From positions 14,681,580 through 14,745,579 of the forward strand of contig OY720344.1 of the NCBI GenBank assembly GCA_963082975.1: a stretch of 64,000 bases of DNA. The letters run 5' to 3'. Positions 46,039 through 57,388 of the stretch are shown here, one piece after another. Below the pieces are notes generated by a model that had not been told where the DNA came from, did not search any database, and saw nothing but the letters and a program-made list of their open reading frames with translations. Position 1 is the stretch's first letter, and every line of letters starts with the position of its first letter. Position numbers and translations under genes: made by a program. The DNA comes from Labia minor (Eukaryota; Arthropoda; Insecta; Dermaptera; Spongiphoridae).

Positions 46039-47538
46039 TTCTTTTTTTTGTAGTTTTATTAGCGATTACTTTAATTTTTAATAGTTAGGTAAGTTTTTTA
46101 ATAAAATTAATTAATAATGTAAACTATTTATTTTTGGGTTTATTTTTTCTATTCAAGATATTTTTTTTTATAAAATTAATTGAAATTTGTTTTGTTTTTG
46201 GAATATATTTCTGCAGGACTAATAATATTCTACAAATTTTTACTGATTTTTTAATAATTAGTAAAAAAAAGCCTCCAAGGGATGAACTCAAATAATTTAA
46301 ATGATATTATATTATTGTTAAATAATTCCCATCATCAAGCATACCTTCTATAAATATATATATATATATAGGTATATTATGTGTGTGGTATATTTCTTAC
46401 TCCTCATCTACAATATACTCTGTTGCTAATAAGATCCCAGGAATCCTGTTGTGGTGATATCACGTCCAGCCAAGGATCTCATAATTTTCTATCGGGAAAC
46501 TTTCTAGTCATTGCCACCCCATTGTCTTCGAGAAATTATAACTTAGCTTTTCGAACAAAAGAGATTTATTTGGTTTTATTATAATCGTTCTCTATAATTA
46601 CAATACATCTTCAAGAGTTCACAATAAGAAAAAGAAAAAGAAAAAGAAAAAAGAATTATAAAGATAAAAAAAAAAAAACTGTTCAACTTTAGGTTTGGTT
46701 TCCAATTAAATCCGTTGATATCCAAATTTTAACACGACCACCGTAAACTTAATCCACAAGGGACATTAATTAAAGACTTCCTAAGAATTGTAACAATTAA
46801 CTTGCCTAGCTTGCGTATCATTTAATTACCGTTTCTACGTGAATTTATTTTCCTGTTTACAATAATTTTGTATTCTAGTTACGGAACTTGAAAACCAAAT
46901 GAATTCCATCCATTATAGATGAAAGATCTACTTCACATTTTCTATTGTCATTTGATTTTCTTTGAAATACCGACCGGTCAACTTCAATTTTACATGAAAT
47001 CGGCGCTCGCCTCCGCTTGCCTCTTTTGCAAATTCTTGCACTCTGATATTTTCCCATTATTATATGATTAGAGCATTCGTTCTTCGTCTTGGTTTTTCTT
47101 TTTTCAAGCAAGCTCTTGTTTTTTTTCCCCCTTTCTTAACCAATAATAATTCAATAAGCCGGGGAATGCTTTGTCGCAGAGAGGCTTTTTGACCATGTTC
47201 TGCCCGGAGGCCTGATGCATAATCAACGGGAAGGCTTCACGATATAACTAATACAAAAAAAACCCTACATTCACTTTGGATCATTATATATTACATCAAT
47301 GATGTTCGACTTCTTTATTTATATAGCAGTAGATAAAATATCTGCATAGTATATCATTTTTTTTTATTAAATACAGAAAAAAAATGATACTAGAAGAAAT
47401 TTTACATGAATTGCATTTATCAAGTAAAGTTAGTTGTTTACTTAACAAATCGTTTCTAACTATAATCTTAATTATTTATTATTTTCTTTAAAAATATGCT
47501 TTCAGTAAATAGATTAGGTATATTTACTGAAAAAAAAT
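46039..47538. other. mixed DNA, no recognised gene
   Basis: 46380-46580 and 46870-47270 are less AT-rich. A minus frame (46875-47111: MLEKRKTKTKNECSN) is open but shows no domain. (AAAAAG)n lies at 46627-46653 and (TA)n near 46355-46370. Confidence 0.35.
46627..46653. repeat. (AAAAAG)n microsatellite
   Basis: Four to five purine units. Confidence 0.9.
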
Positions 47539-48050
47539 CTGGAGTGTCTCCACTTGACTACTAAATTGGATTAAATAACATATATTCATTTAAATTAAAT
47601 TAAATTAATTAAATTATAAATTAAAATTAATAAATAATATTTATTGTTGATGGCACCACATCAAGTGTTGGCGCATGAGATTTGCACTGTTAAAAAATTA
47701 ATTCAGATTCAATCAAGCTGGAATTCTATATATAGCAGTTTTATACAATTATTAATCATGCGAAAAATTATCAAACATATATCTTTATTTTTACGGTCAC
47801 TTTAGAAGAAAAAAAATCAAAACGTTATAGGTAATGACCCACTTCCGGTTGAGCTACATTTCTCAAAAGTTGATAGAAAACTATGAATTTTGAATAATGC
47901 CCATGTACCAAATTTCATCATTCTAACTCAAACCGTTTTTGCGTAATCTTGGTTACATGCATACACACATACACACACACACACAGACAGACATTTTTCT
48001 CAATCTTAGTGAAAATGATTCAGGAACCTTCAAAACGTATAAAAACATCT
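47539..48050 (-). mobile_element. family B element B8, truncated at its left end
   Basis: Runs from CTGGAGTGTCTCCACTTG through the body, including CCACTTCCGGTTGAGC, AATTTCATCATTCTAAC and (CA)n at about 47968-47985, to CAAAACGTATAAAAACATC, where it is cut and joined to B' copy 2. The left hairpin is lost and the right repeat GCGAGATAG is deleted. Confidence 0.75.
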
Positions 48051-48230
48051 TAACTGGCTTCTGAGACAGAACAATTCAACACGCGCCAACGCGTATTTGG
48101 CTGTGTTGATGACACCACGTCACTTGCTGACGCGTGATTGACAGTCAACGTATTAAAAAATTTATAAAATTAATTCCAGTACTTTCAGCGATTCAGTCAA
48201 GCTGAAATTCTATATATAGAATATAACAGG
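48051..48230 (-). mobile_element. family B variant B' copy 2
   Basis: Starts TAACTGGCTTCTGAGACAG, as in the B' at 43612, continues ACACGCGCCAACGCG and GGCACCACGTCAC-like words (here GACACCACGTCAC), and joins the B body at AATTCCAGTACTTTCAGCG. It ends in TATATATAGAATATAAC. Confidence 0.6.
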
Positions 48231-49020
48231 GGTAAAAAATGTAATTTTGAAATCTTCTCTTTTCCTGCCAGAATCCCGCTGGCCCTTAATTCAATATATA
48301 TTTTCTAATAAGTCAATACCATTAAAAAACTACATAAGGAATTATTTTTGAAAGTGAAAGTGTACAAGTCTTATAATAATATTAATAATTACATTTCAAT
48401 TACTTATATTATGTATTTGATTTCCAAACATATCAATTAAAAATTATGAATATATAATATAATAAAAATAATAATACTAATAGTAATAATAATGAAATAA
48501 TAATATAATTAATTATAAAAAATAAAATTATCAAATCAAATCAAAATCAAACAAAATAAGTGGTTAATTTTTATAAAAATAAAAATTGTGAAAGTAGATA
48601 CCATTGAAAAGGGAACATTTATTGGAGTGAATTAATTATTAATTGACCGGTTGAATGTCTTTCGAATGTCCGGGATTTTGAATGGAAATTCTGCACTCTA
48701 ATCCCTACTAATTGCTATTTGCTATTTGCATTCCATTGTTAGTGCTCTTCGGTTGTCTGCCTCTGACGTCAGCCTCACCTTGGCTTTTTGACTTGCCTGT
48801 CAACGCGATACAACAGAATACTAATTAAGCCACACCACGGATAAATTAAAATCAATAGTTAGTAATTAAAGCCTACTCAAAATTTTCAAGAATCTATCCG
48901 ACCGAGAGAATGGAAAAAGTACCTAGGCTCGATTTCATAACTCCCATCACCTATTAAAAAATTTTTACTCAACGAAGAGGTTTAATTGAATGGAACACAA
49001 ATATGGACAAAATAAACATC

Positions 49021-49057
<37 letters not shown>

Positions 49058-49157
49058 GTATTATTATCACATTTCTCTAATAAATAATACAATTATTATA
49101 ATTTATTATGGCGACCAATTGTCTCTTCTTATATTTGACAAACAACCAGAGAAAAAT
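48231..49157. other. AT-rich DNA around a unique block
   Basis: Apart from the possible regulatory block (48640-48860) I see poly-A/T DNA and (TA)n at 49024-49053. Confidence 0.4.
48640..48860. promoter_or_regulatory. unique block with octamer, CRE and homeobox-type words
   Basis: GC-richer, repeat-free and without a long open frame. It carries ATTTGCAT (48724-48731, octamer form), a perfect TGACGTCA (48764-48771, CRE form) and ACTAATTAAG (homeodomain-like core). Such words also occur by chance, and family A and D elements carry TGACGTCA too. Regulatory role is inference. Confidence 0.2.
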
Positions 49158-49627
49158 TGAATTTAATTTCCCGTCTCTCTCTCTTAAATGAAATGAAATG
49201 AAACACTACTTCTGTCAGTAGACAAGTCCTGTCAAAATTTGAACAAGCTGGGTATTTTAGTTTTTGTTTGACATCCATTAATAGCAGACTAGCTCCTGAT
49301 TTGTTAAGAAAATGAAAAAAAGTGTCGTGTATTCATTAAGCGCATAATTACGGAAAAAAAACCTCACTAAAACCGAGCATCATAACCTTGGATGGCACTT
49401 GGATCCACCACAACACTCCAGAGACCAAACACCAATCAAAACAGTGGGTTTCTCGGAGTGAATTGGCATCAAAGATGTCCTCGATAAATGGTATGGATAG
49501 AAAACCAGGAGAAACGTTGGACGAAGTGTATAGAGCTCAAAAGAGACTAGGTTAAAAAATAAAATAATTTTTTATCCAAAAACCTGTGTTTCATTCAAAA
49601 AGTCACAAAGTTATTGATCTTTCCTCG
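49158..49627 (+). mobile_element. mariner family 2, copy C3 keeping the first Asp
   Basis: Right terminal repeat as in C1 (reverse complement CGAGGAAAGATCAATAAC) with TA after it; the left repeat is eroded. The transposase region 49391-49472 reads DGTWIHHNTPETKHQ, SKQWVSRSELASKM, the classic mariner block around the first catalytic Asp (usually DETWIHH). A deletion then joins straight to the ATGTCCTCGA block and the C-terminal codons, so Asp 2 and Asp 3 are absent. Confidence 0.85.
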
Positions 49628-50843
49628 TATAATAATCGAAGAACTTATTCGTACTCAATCATTTGTGAAAAATTTTGTTTTAAAAATACAACTCCAAAAA
49701 CTACATAGTTCAATATTCTATAATAAAAATGAGAGAAAATATTGAACCAGTTTATGGAATAAAAATAGTATAATTTGAAACAGAATATGATTATTTTAAA
49801 TTTCCTATATAAAATACATAAATATCTTTGATAATATCTAAAAAAATGTAGATATTATTATTTTATTAATTATATTTGTTCAATGTATTAATAATAAAAA
49901 AAAAAAGAAAATGGTTGTTTTTTCTCATGAGAGTCAAGAATACTTAAACATAAAACAAACTTAAAAAATTTAATTCCTAAGTACAAATCGAACTATTTAT
50001 TACTATATGTATAAAAGATTGATGGATAATATTAAATGTTGATAATTTTTTTTTTTTCTATATAATAAATAATAAATAAATCGATAAAAGCCATATTAGA
50101 TTTGATAATAAAAAAATGATTACCTATGAAGGCAGACTGTCAACCGTTTAAGTGAAACATACCATTTGATGATAATCTTAAAAGATTTGACTGGTTTTTA
50201 TGTGTACTTAACATATCGAAGGCTTAAGTAAATTCTTTTCACCTAAATAGGTATTACAGATGGGATCCCATTGGGACAAATTCTTGAAATTGAATCTGGC
50301 TAAATGGAAATTATTATTAATTCTTATTATTATTAATAATAATAATTATATATCGGAATGAAAAAGTAAAAATAAAATTTTCTTAAAATATTTAATTTAT
50401 AATTAAATTTAAAGTTTAATTTAAGTAGACAATGTAAATGAAAACTACATAAATTGAAAGTTAAAAATGTTATATGCAGTTATTTTTGTTATTTTATTAA
50501 CCTATTCTAGAAGTAGATAAGCTTATTTACAAAAAAAAAAAAAAAATAAAAATAAATAAATAAAATAATAAAATAAATAAATATTTGAATAGAAAAGAAA
50601 AAGAAATAGACAGATCGTTTCCGGTCATCTTCTAAGAAAGTCTTCGGGGAAAGGATTTATTCCAGGAACTTGTCCTATATCTACACAACCAGAATTATTA
50701 AAATTCTTACTTTTTGAATTGATAATTGTAAGATTAATCAAATATATAAATTATTATGTATTTTCTTGAAAAGTTAATAAAATAGTCATTCTTCAATTTG
50801 TACAATTATTTCAATTGGAATAAATACTCTATTTGTATATATA
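49628..50843. other. AT-rich DNA, nothing recognised
   Basis: Homopolymers, (AAATA)n and a small GC-richer patch at about 50600-50690. No frame or family. Confidence 0.5.
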
Positions 50844-51322
50844 CAATGTCTGTTCAAAAAAAGGTGAATTTTGAATTTTCGTGAGTTGTGTATATTTGAT
50901 TATTGACTTTCTTTTTGTTATTTTGATACGCATATGTTGTCATTATCAGTCATTTTGGATTAGTAGATTGTTTTTGACAACTGAAAAAGTTAGTCACATA
51001 TTTGTGTGTTCTACGATTTTTTAAAGAATCTGTATTAAATTTTGCTTTAAAAATGGAATAAAGTGCTCTAACGCACTTAAAATGTTGTCTGTATCATTCG
51101 GCGAGTCTACTTTATCTCAAAAAAAGGTTTATAATTGGTAAAAAGAAAATAGCACGCCAAGTTCGATAAAATGGGAAGATTTTGCTCACTGTTTTTTTCG
51201 ATTAAAATGGCGTGGTGCATCATGAGTTCTTGCCAACAGGTCGTACTGTTAATAAGGAATACTACAAGGAAGTTATGCAACGTTTGCGTGAAGTGATGCA
51301 GCTCAAACGATCGGAATAGTGA
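50844..51322 (+). mobile_element. mariner family 1, 5' half copy M2
   Basis: Left terminal repeat CAATGTCTGTTCAAAAAAAG after TA, then the family-1 leader and transposase N-terminus: RICIKFCFKNGIKCSNALK, MLSVSFGESTLSQKKVYNW and a stop. This is the helix-turn-helix DNA-binding region. After a deletion it continues with SSCQQVVLLIRNTTRKL-type codons and ends at CGATCGGAATAGTGAA. The right half and the right repeat are missing. Confidence 0.82.
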
Positions 51323-51406
51323 ATTTGTTTAATTTTAATAATTCTATTTATTAAAACATATCCATTTACTACGACATTAAATTAAATCAAATAGCTTCAA
51401 GATATA

Positions 51407-52187
51407 CGAGGTCTGTTCAAAAGAAAAGGTGAATTTTGAATTTTTGCGAACTGTGTACATTTGATTATTGAAATTTTTATGTTTCTCCTATGTTGACATT
51501 ATCAACCATTTTGGATTAGTATTTTGTTTTTGACAACTGAAAAGTTAGTCACGTTTTTGTATATTCTTCGATTTTTACTTAAAAAAAAATGGATCAAAGA
51601 ATCTGTATTAAATTTTGCGTTAAAAATTGAATAATGCTCCAACGCACTTACAATGTTGTCTGTGGTATTGAGCAACTCTACTTTGTCTCAAATAAATGTT
51701 GAAAAGACCGAAAAAAGCACGCGAAGTTTGATAAAATGAGTTCTTGCCAACAGGTCGTACTGTTAATGAGGAATAATACAAGGAAGTTATGAAACGTTTG
51801 CGTGAAGTGATGCAGTTCAAACAATCGGAATTGTGAAATAACAAATTATGGATTCTGCATCACGATAATGCACCAGCTCACACATCATTGCTTGTTTGTG
51901 ACACCGTAATCATGCCTCAACCACCGTATTCACCAGATTTGGCTTACTGCGACTATTTCCTCTTCCAAAAAAATGAAGAGACCAATGAAAGGAATGCGTT
52001 TTGCCAAAAGTGATGAGATAAAGTCGGAATCGAAGAACCATACCGAAAAGCGGATTTGAGAAGTGCTTCGATAAATGCATTATATCTGAGGGGAAATACT
52101 TTGAAGGGGACAAAATGGATATTGATGAATAAATAAATACTTTTCGAAATAAATCCAAATGCATCTTTTTCTTTTGAACAAACCTCG
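51407..52187 (+). mobile_element. mariner family 1, copy M3 with both ends
   Basis: 781 bp with matching termini (CGAGGTCTGTTCAAAAGAAA; right end reverse complement CGAGGTTTGTTCAAAAG) and TA on each side (51405-51406 and 52188-52189). From 51849 the codons read WILHHDNAPAHTSLLVCD, TVIMPQPPYSPDLAYCDYFL. The second catalytic Asp (51864) and the third (51951) are both present, but only 28 residues separate them. The family spacing is 34; the six residues FLAKNN are deleted. The N-terminal half is shortened and frameshifted, and later codons (MKRPMKGMRFAKSDEIKSES) are in another frame. Confidence 0.9.
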
Positions 52188-52840
52188 TATATTGTTTATT
52201 TTTCAAAATACTTGGCTATTAAACAAAAATCATCCCATTATTAATAATTGAGTATAGGATATGATAAAAGAAATATAATATCATTGTTCATTCAGGATAA
52301 TAATTTTAACGAGATGTAACGGATTTAATCAATAATCCATAAATAAAGATAATAAAAATTAAAAATAAAACAACAACAACAACAAATGATGATAATCATA
52401 AATTAAATAAATAGCAGAAAGCTAAAATGATTGGAGTAATTGTAGAAAATACGAAAGGTATGTCAGGGCTGTGATGACAATAGATGAGATGGACAATTGA
52501 ACTTTTATAGCGAAATCCAATTGAATAAGATTTCGAAACCGGTATTGTTATTTCTAGGCATAAAATAACATTGGATTGTCGTATGATCAATCGCTATGTC
52601 TGGCTCGACTCCAAGGAGTCTCTGTTCGGGGTCGTTAGCGAAGAATGGCCCAAGACCGACGGATGAAGAATGGGCTGAGTCGTCGGGTCAACAGGCAGCA
52701 GTCGGCCCTCGTTACCGTCAGCGGTTAATGAATTCTTATTAACGATGATTAAACCATCCCGCCTGGGAGAATGACACTGCCCAAATATTATTCAAAATCG
52801 GATTTATTATTAAAAATAGACGAGGACAACGATGAAGACG

Positions 52841-52871
<31 letters not shown>

Positions 52872-53279
52872 CAGATCACCTCTAATACATTTATTTGAAA
52901 GGACCTTATTCAAACCTTTTGATATATATATATATATATATATTTAAAAAAAATTTAAATAAATAAATAAATAAAAAGAATCGAATAGTAAATTGCTTTT
53001 CCACGAATGAAAATAAATTTAAATAAGAAAATACATTTTAAGTTGTTTTTTTTTCTTTCTCATTAAAAAAAAAATAACAAAAGACGAATCTACATATTTT
53101 GAGTTTCAAAATATAAATAAATGCATTCCAAAAGAAATATTTATTTAGTATTCAGTTAGTTAAAAAATAAAAAAAAAAAAAAAAAAAAAGAAATAAAATA
53201 ATAAATTTTAAAATTGTGAAAAAGGCATGAGTCTCTCCTTTGATAAATAAGACTAGCTTAAGGCCAGTTTTTTATTCTT
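52188..53279. other. AT-rich DNA with one GC-rich block
   Basis: 52580-52740 is clearly GC-richer. An acceptor-like TGTTATTTCTAG (to 52557) precedes an open run with MINRYVWLDSKESLFGVV and SEEWPKTDG to a stop at 52664, which might be a small terminal exon. Poly-A at 52847-52871 and 53170-53189, and (TA)n at 52922-52943, make up most of the rest. Confidence 0.3.
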
Positions 53280-54230
53280 TACAAGTATAAGTTTGATTTT
53301 AATTTTCAATTAAATTCGGAATGGGCTAAAACAATTTTATTTAATTTAATAATGGAATATTTGATTAGACAAATTGGGGAAATATCAAACGGAATCTCTT
53401 TAAACAAAAAAGTTAAAATATTAGGTAACGCGGACGACTTAAATATAATAGGAGTTTCGGCAATTGCAATTAAAGAAAGAATAGAAAAATTAATCGAAGG
53501 AGGAAAAGAGGTGGGGTTTGAAATTAATAGTGTTAAGACAAATTATTTAGTAACAGAGAGGAATAGTATTAACACTCACAAAGTCTTAACAAAATGTAGA
53601 ATTCGAAAATGTAGAAAAATTTAAATATTTGGGCTTTGTAATCACAAAGGATAATAATATTCGAGAAAATTTTAAATCGAGGTTGTCGGGTAACGCCTGT
53701 TATCATGCAGTAAAGGGGCTTATCTCGTCAAAATTATTATCAAAAGGGTTTAAAATTGTAATATATATAAAACAATTTTTTTTTGGTTGTATTATATGGG
53801 TGTGAGGCATGGTCTATTACTTTGGAGGATGAGAGTAGATTTAGAGTATTTGAGAATAGGACTTTTCGCAGTATTTATAGGCCAAATGAAGATGAGGTTA
53901 CCGGATGGCGGAGACTGCAGAACGTGGAATTGCATGACCTCTATGCATTTCTAGACATAGTTAGGATTATAAAATCGGGAAGGTTGCGATGGGCAGGGCA
54001 CTTGGCTAGAATAGGAGAAGAAAGAATGGTAAAAAATATATTTATCGGAAGACCAATTGGGAAACGCGGTGGGTGGACAAAGTATGAAGGGTCGTGAGAG
54101 AGATGGGAGAGGGTAGAAGTTGGATGGTTGTGGCTCAGGATATAGGGACACTTGGAGAAATGTGGTTACTGCGGTCAAGAACTTTCGAATTCTGTAGAGC
54201 CACAGAGATAGCGAGATAGATTTTATTTTC
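53280..54230 (+). pseudogene. degenerate LINE reverse transcriptase 3' half (LINE2)
   Basis: From 53331 the frame reads TILFNLIMEYLIRQIGEISNG and then GNADDLNIIGVSA (53424 on), the box-C region with Asn in place of Tyr of YADD. EKFKYLGFVITKDNN follows in another frame, then 53783-54097 open with VVLYGCEAWSITLEDESRF, VTGWRRLQNVELHDLYA, RLRWAGHLARIGEERM and GRPIGKRGGW, a common C-terminus of arthropod RTE/CR1-type LINEs. Two more shifts follow (SWMVVAQD, then RDTWRNVVTAVKNFRIL with stop at 54195). Upstream of the LSP/LF box the element is lost. Different from LINE1 in sequence. Confidence 0.87.
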
Positions 54231-55495
54231 AATTTCTTTTTAAAATAAAATTTTAATCCATGAACTATGACCAGTTGAGATTGAAAAACCCTGGATTGTT
54301 TTTTAGAGAATTCTCATTATTACTTTATAATTTATATATATTTTTAATAAAGAAAAAAATATGTAATCTATTATATATTTTATTAAAATTATCATTTATC
54401 TTAAGATAATCGATAACATTTCTATATTATGAGACTATTCAAATGTTTAAAATTTGTTCACCTTTTTAAATATCCGTATATATAAAAAAAATAGCATAAA
54501 GGGAAAGAAATTCCAAAAACTAAAATTTCACTTATTTTTATTATTATTTTTTTTTTAATTCTAGAAAAATATATTATTTAATTGTTTCTTCAATTCAAAA
54601 TAAAAATAAAACATTTAAACTTGAAAAATTTTTGAATTACTTACACTTTCTCTAATAAAAATTTTTTTCTAATTTGTTATGTTTTTAATTTGAAAAAAAT
54701 ATATATGAAAGGCAAACTTTCACAGTTATATACCTACAAGTATGTGAAGAGTTGCAATTATTATTAAATTACCCCCATTTATTAAAAAATAAACATTCTT
54801 AAAAAAAAAAATGCGAACTTTCCTATTTTAAAATATAAAAATAGGGATATTTTTTTTCTACAAAAAAATGCTGCCCTATTAAATGAAGTCAATTTAAGGA
54901 AATTATTAATATAAATAAATAAAATATACTAAATTTAAATGTATAAAAAAAAAGTTTGTAATAAAATTTTATTTAATCACCATTTATATGAAAATTTAAT
55001 TAATTTATTTTTAACTAAGTTGCATATTTGTCGACGTGATTTCTTGAATAATCCGGCTTCAACCGTTTTGCACTTCACATTTGCTTTATCCTTTACTTGC
55101 TCATAATTATTCCTTTAACGAAACATTCAACTAAAGAAATGAATTAAAATTCCAAACAGATATTAAAATGAGTGAAATTTTGCTTAATGAAAATACGGAA
55201 GAGTTAATAATTTTTTATTTTTATCATATACAAAAAAAAAATAATAAATAAATAAAATCGCTTCAAGAACTAAAGATAAGAAAAAAATATTATGTATATT
55301 TATTTATTATATAATTGTATATTTTAGATATACCGATATTTAAGTAGTTATTTTATGTATATACTTTTGATGAGATGGATTTGGATATTTGGAGTGTCGG
55401 AGTTTGATTTCGACTCCTCTAAAATTAATCTCTGCTTTCTCTGACGTCATGTTAATTTGTAAGCCTTAGTTGCACCAAATATAAACGAGGTCTGT
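54231..55495. other. AT-rich DNA, nothing recognised
   Basis: Homopolymer-rich. A TGACGTCAT word at about 55443. No frame or family. Confidence 0.5.
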
Positions 55496-56274
55496 TCAAA
55501 AGAACAGGTGAATTTTGAATTTTCGCGGGCTGTGTACATTCGATTATCGAATTTTTTTTGTTATGTTGGTACACATATGTTTCACGTATTTTGACATTAT
55601 CAGCAATTTTGGATTAGTACTTAGTTTTTGACAACTGAAAAAGTTAGTCACTTTTTGGGCGTTCTTCCATTTATTACTTAAAAAAAATGGATCAAAGAAT
55701 CTGTATACAATTTTGCATTAAAAATGGAATAAAGTGCTCCAACGCACTTAAAATGTTTACTGCGGCATTCATCTTTGTCTCAAAAAAATGTTTATAAGTG
55801 GTATCAAATGTGATGTGAGATGTGCTCAATGTTTTCTTCCAATTACATGGTGGATCATGAGTTCTTGCCAACAGGTCGTACTCTTAATAAGGAATACTAC
55901 AAGGAATTTATGCAATATTTGCGTGAAGCGATGCAGCTCAAACAATCGGAATTGTGAAATAACAAATCATGAATTCTGCATCAGCTCACACATCATTGCT
56001 TGTTCGTGATTTTTTGGCCAAAAACATCACCGGAATCATGTCTCAACCACCGTATTCACCAGATTTGGCTTCCTGCGACTTTTTCCTATTCCCAAAACTG
56101 AAGAGTCCCTTGAAAGAAAAGCGTTTTGTCACAATTGATCAGATAAAGTCGGAATCGAAGAACGAGCTAATGGTCATGATCCAAATATTTTTTCAAAAAC
56201 AGGTGGAATCTGGGGGTCAAGACCCCATCACCCATTTCATCAATTTGGCAGCTTGCCATGGGACGATTAATTAA
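55496..56274 (+). mobile_element. mariner family 1, copy M4 with a chimeric C-terminus
   Basis: Left repeat CGAGGTCTGTTCAAAAGAAC, family leader, N-terminal remnants (MDQRICIQFCIKNGIKC) and a deleted middle. From 55969 an open frame of 101 codons reads SAHTSLLVRDFLAKNITGIM, SQPPYSPDLASCDFFLFPKL and KEKRFVTIDQIKSESKNEL. The third catalytic Asp is at 56077; the second is deleted (codons HHDNAP missing). Counting from the family position, the spacing is DD34D, as in true mariners. After ESKNEL the frame runs on for about 34 codons that match no other copy (QVESGGQDPITHFINLAA), and no right repeat is found. Confidence 0.85.
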
Positions 56275-56856
56275 TGCAAACTATTTAATTATAAATATAT
56301 AAATAAATATAATAATAATATAATAAAATAAAGAAAATAAAATCTGTTTAATAATAATTATTATTTATAATTATTATATACCCATATTAACAAAAATAGG
56401 AGTAGAATGTGAAGACTCCGTATAAAGCTCCGATAGATTCACTTTAGGGATGCAACCCTGCTCACTCAAGCCAGGACTTTTCCTTGCCTTCAATTAAGGA
56501 GGTCGCGTCCTAATCCCTAATCAATTCCAAAATCCAATCAATTCAATATTCAAAATTCTTTACATATCCCCCCTCTCCTTGGACAGGACTTTGTGGGGCC
56601 GAAAGGAAGGAAGGATACTGTCTAAAACATTAGAAATCGCAAGGCACAAATACTAGGAAGAAGTAGAAACGTTAATATAAATAAAATAATTTTATTAATA
56701 AGAATTCGTTAATATAAGTAAAGTTAGTTTCCACAGGTTAGAAAGGACCAGACATTTGTTACTAGCAACACTGTGATATTATTTGAATGTGTAAAAAATA
56801 ATTATTATTTTACTCGAAATATATCGAGAAGATTTTATTCCCTTTGATGTGATCTA
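56275..56856. other. AT-rich DNA with a GC-richer patch
   Basis: 56400-56660 is less AT-rich, with no frame or family recognised. Confidence 0.4.
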
Positions 56857-57382
56857 GGTAATTGTTCAGATTTGTTGTCATGTCATAGATTTTGGATAAA
56901 ACTTTACCAGTGCATTCTTTGTTAATTCCAAAGAAACTATCCTGATGCTATTTTTCCGGGTCCCTTCTAGTTTATTGGATAAAAATTATTAAAATTTGCA
57001 TATAAATCCATTGATATTCTATTTAGATACCATGTTTTCTTAATTTGACCAGCAGAGGGCTACAGTAATTTTCTGTGTTTTTTTTTAGTTCGGATTGGAT
57101 ATAGAAGTATTAAAAAATTAATTAATTAAATAATTTCCCTAAATCCAAACCGAAAATTAGTGAGCAAGTGAATAATTAGTGAATTAGTCAATAAAACATT
57201 ACTTAATGGTTGCAGATTTCGATGTTCATAACCAGATAATCTGTCAAACCCAAAAATCTTTATTTATCTCGGAAACTAGAAACGACTCGCAAAAAAGGAA
57301 AGTTTCTTTGGAATTAAAAAAGGTACCCACTGATAAAGTTTTATTCAAATCCATGACATGACAACTAATCTGAACAATTACC
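56857..57382. mobile_element. foldback element family E, copy E2 with 6-bp TSD
   Basis: 526 bp flanked by GATCTA (56851-56856 and 57383-57388). Inverted ends: left GGTAATTGTTCAGATTTG, and right end whose reverse complement reads GGTAATTGTTCAGATTAG, with pairing continued through TTGTCATGTCAT, GATTT and TTAATTCCAAAGAAAC for over 100 bp. The centre shares GTGAATAATTAGTGAATTAG and TTAAAAAATTAATTAAT with E1. No coding capacity. The superfamily is unknown; a 6-bp duplication leaves several options. Confidence 0.82.
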
Positions 57383-57388
57383 GATCTA

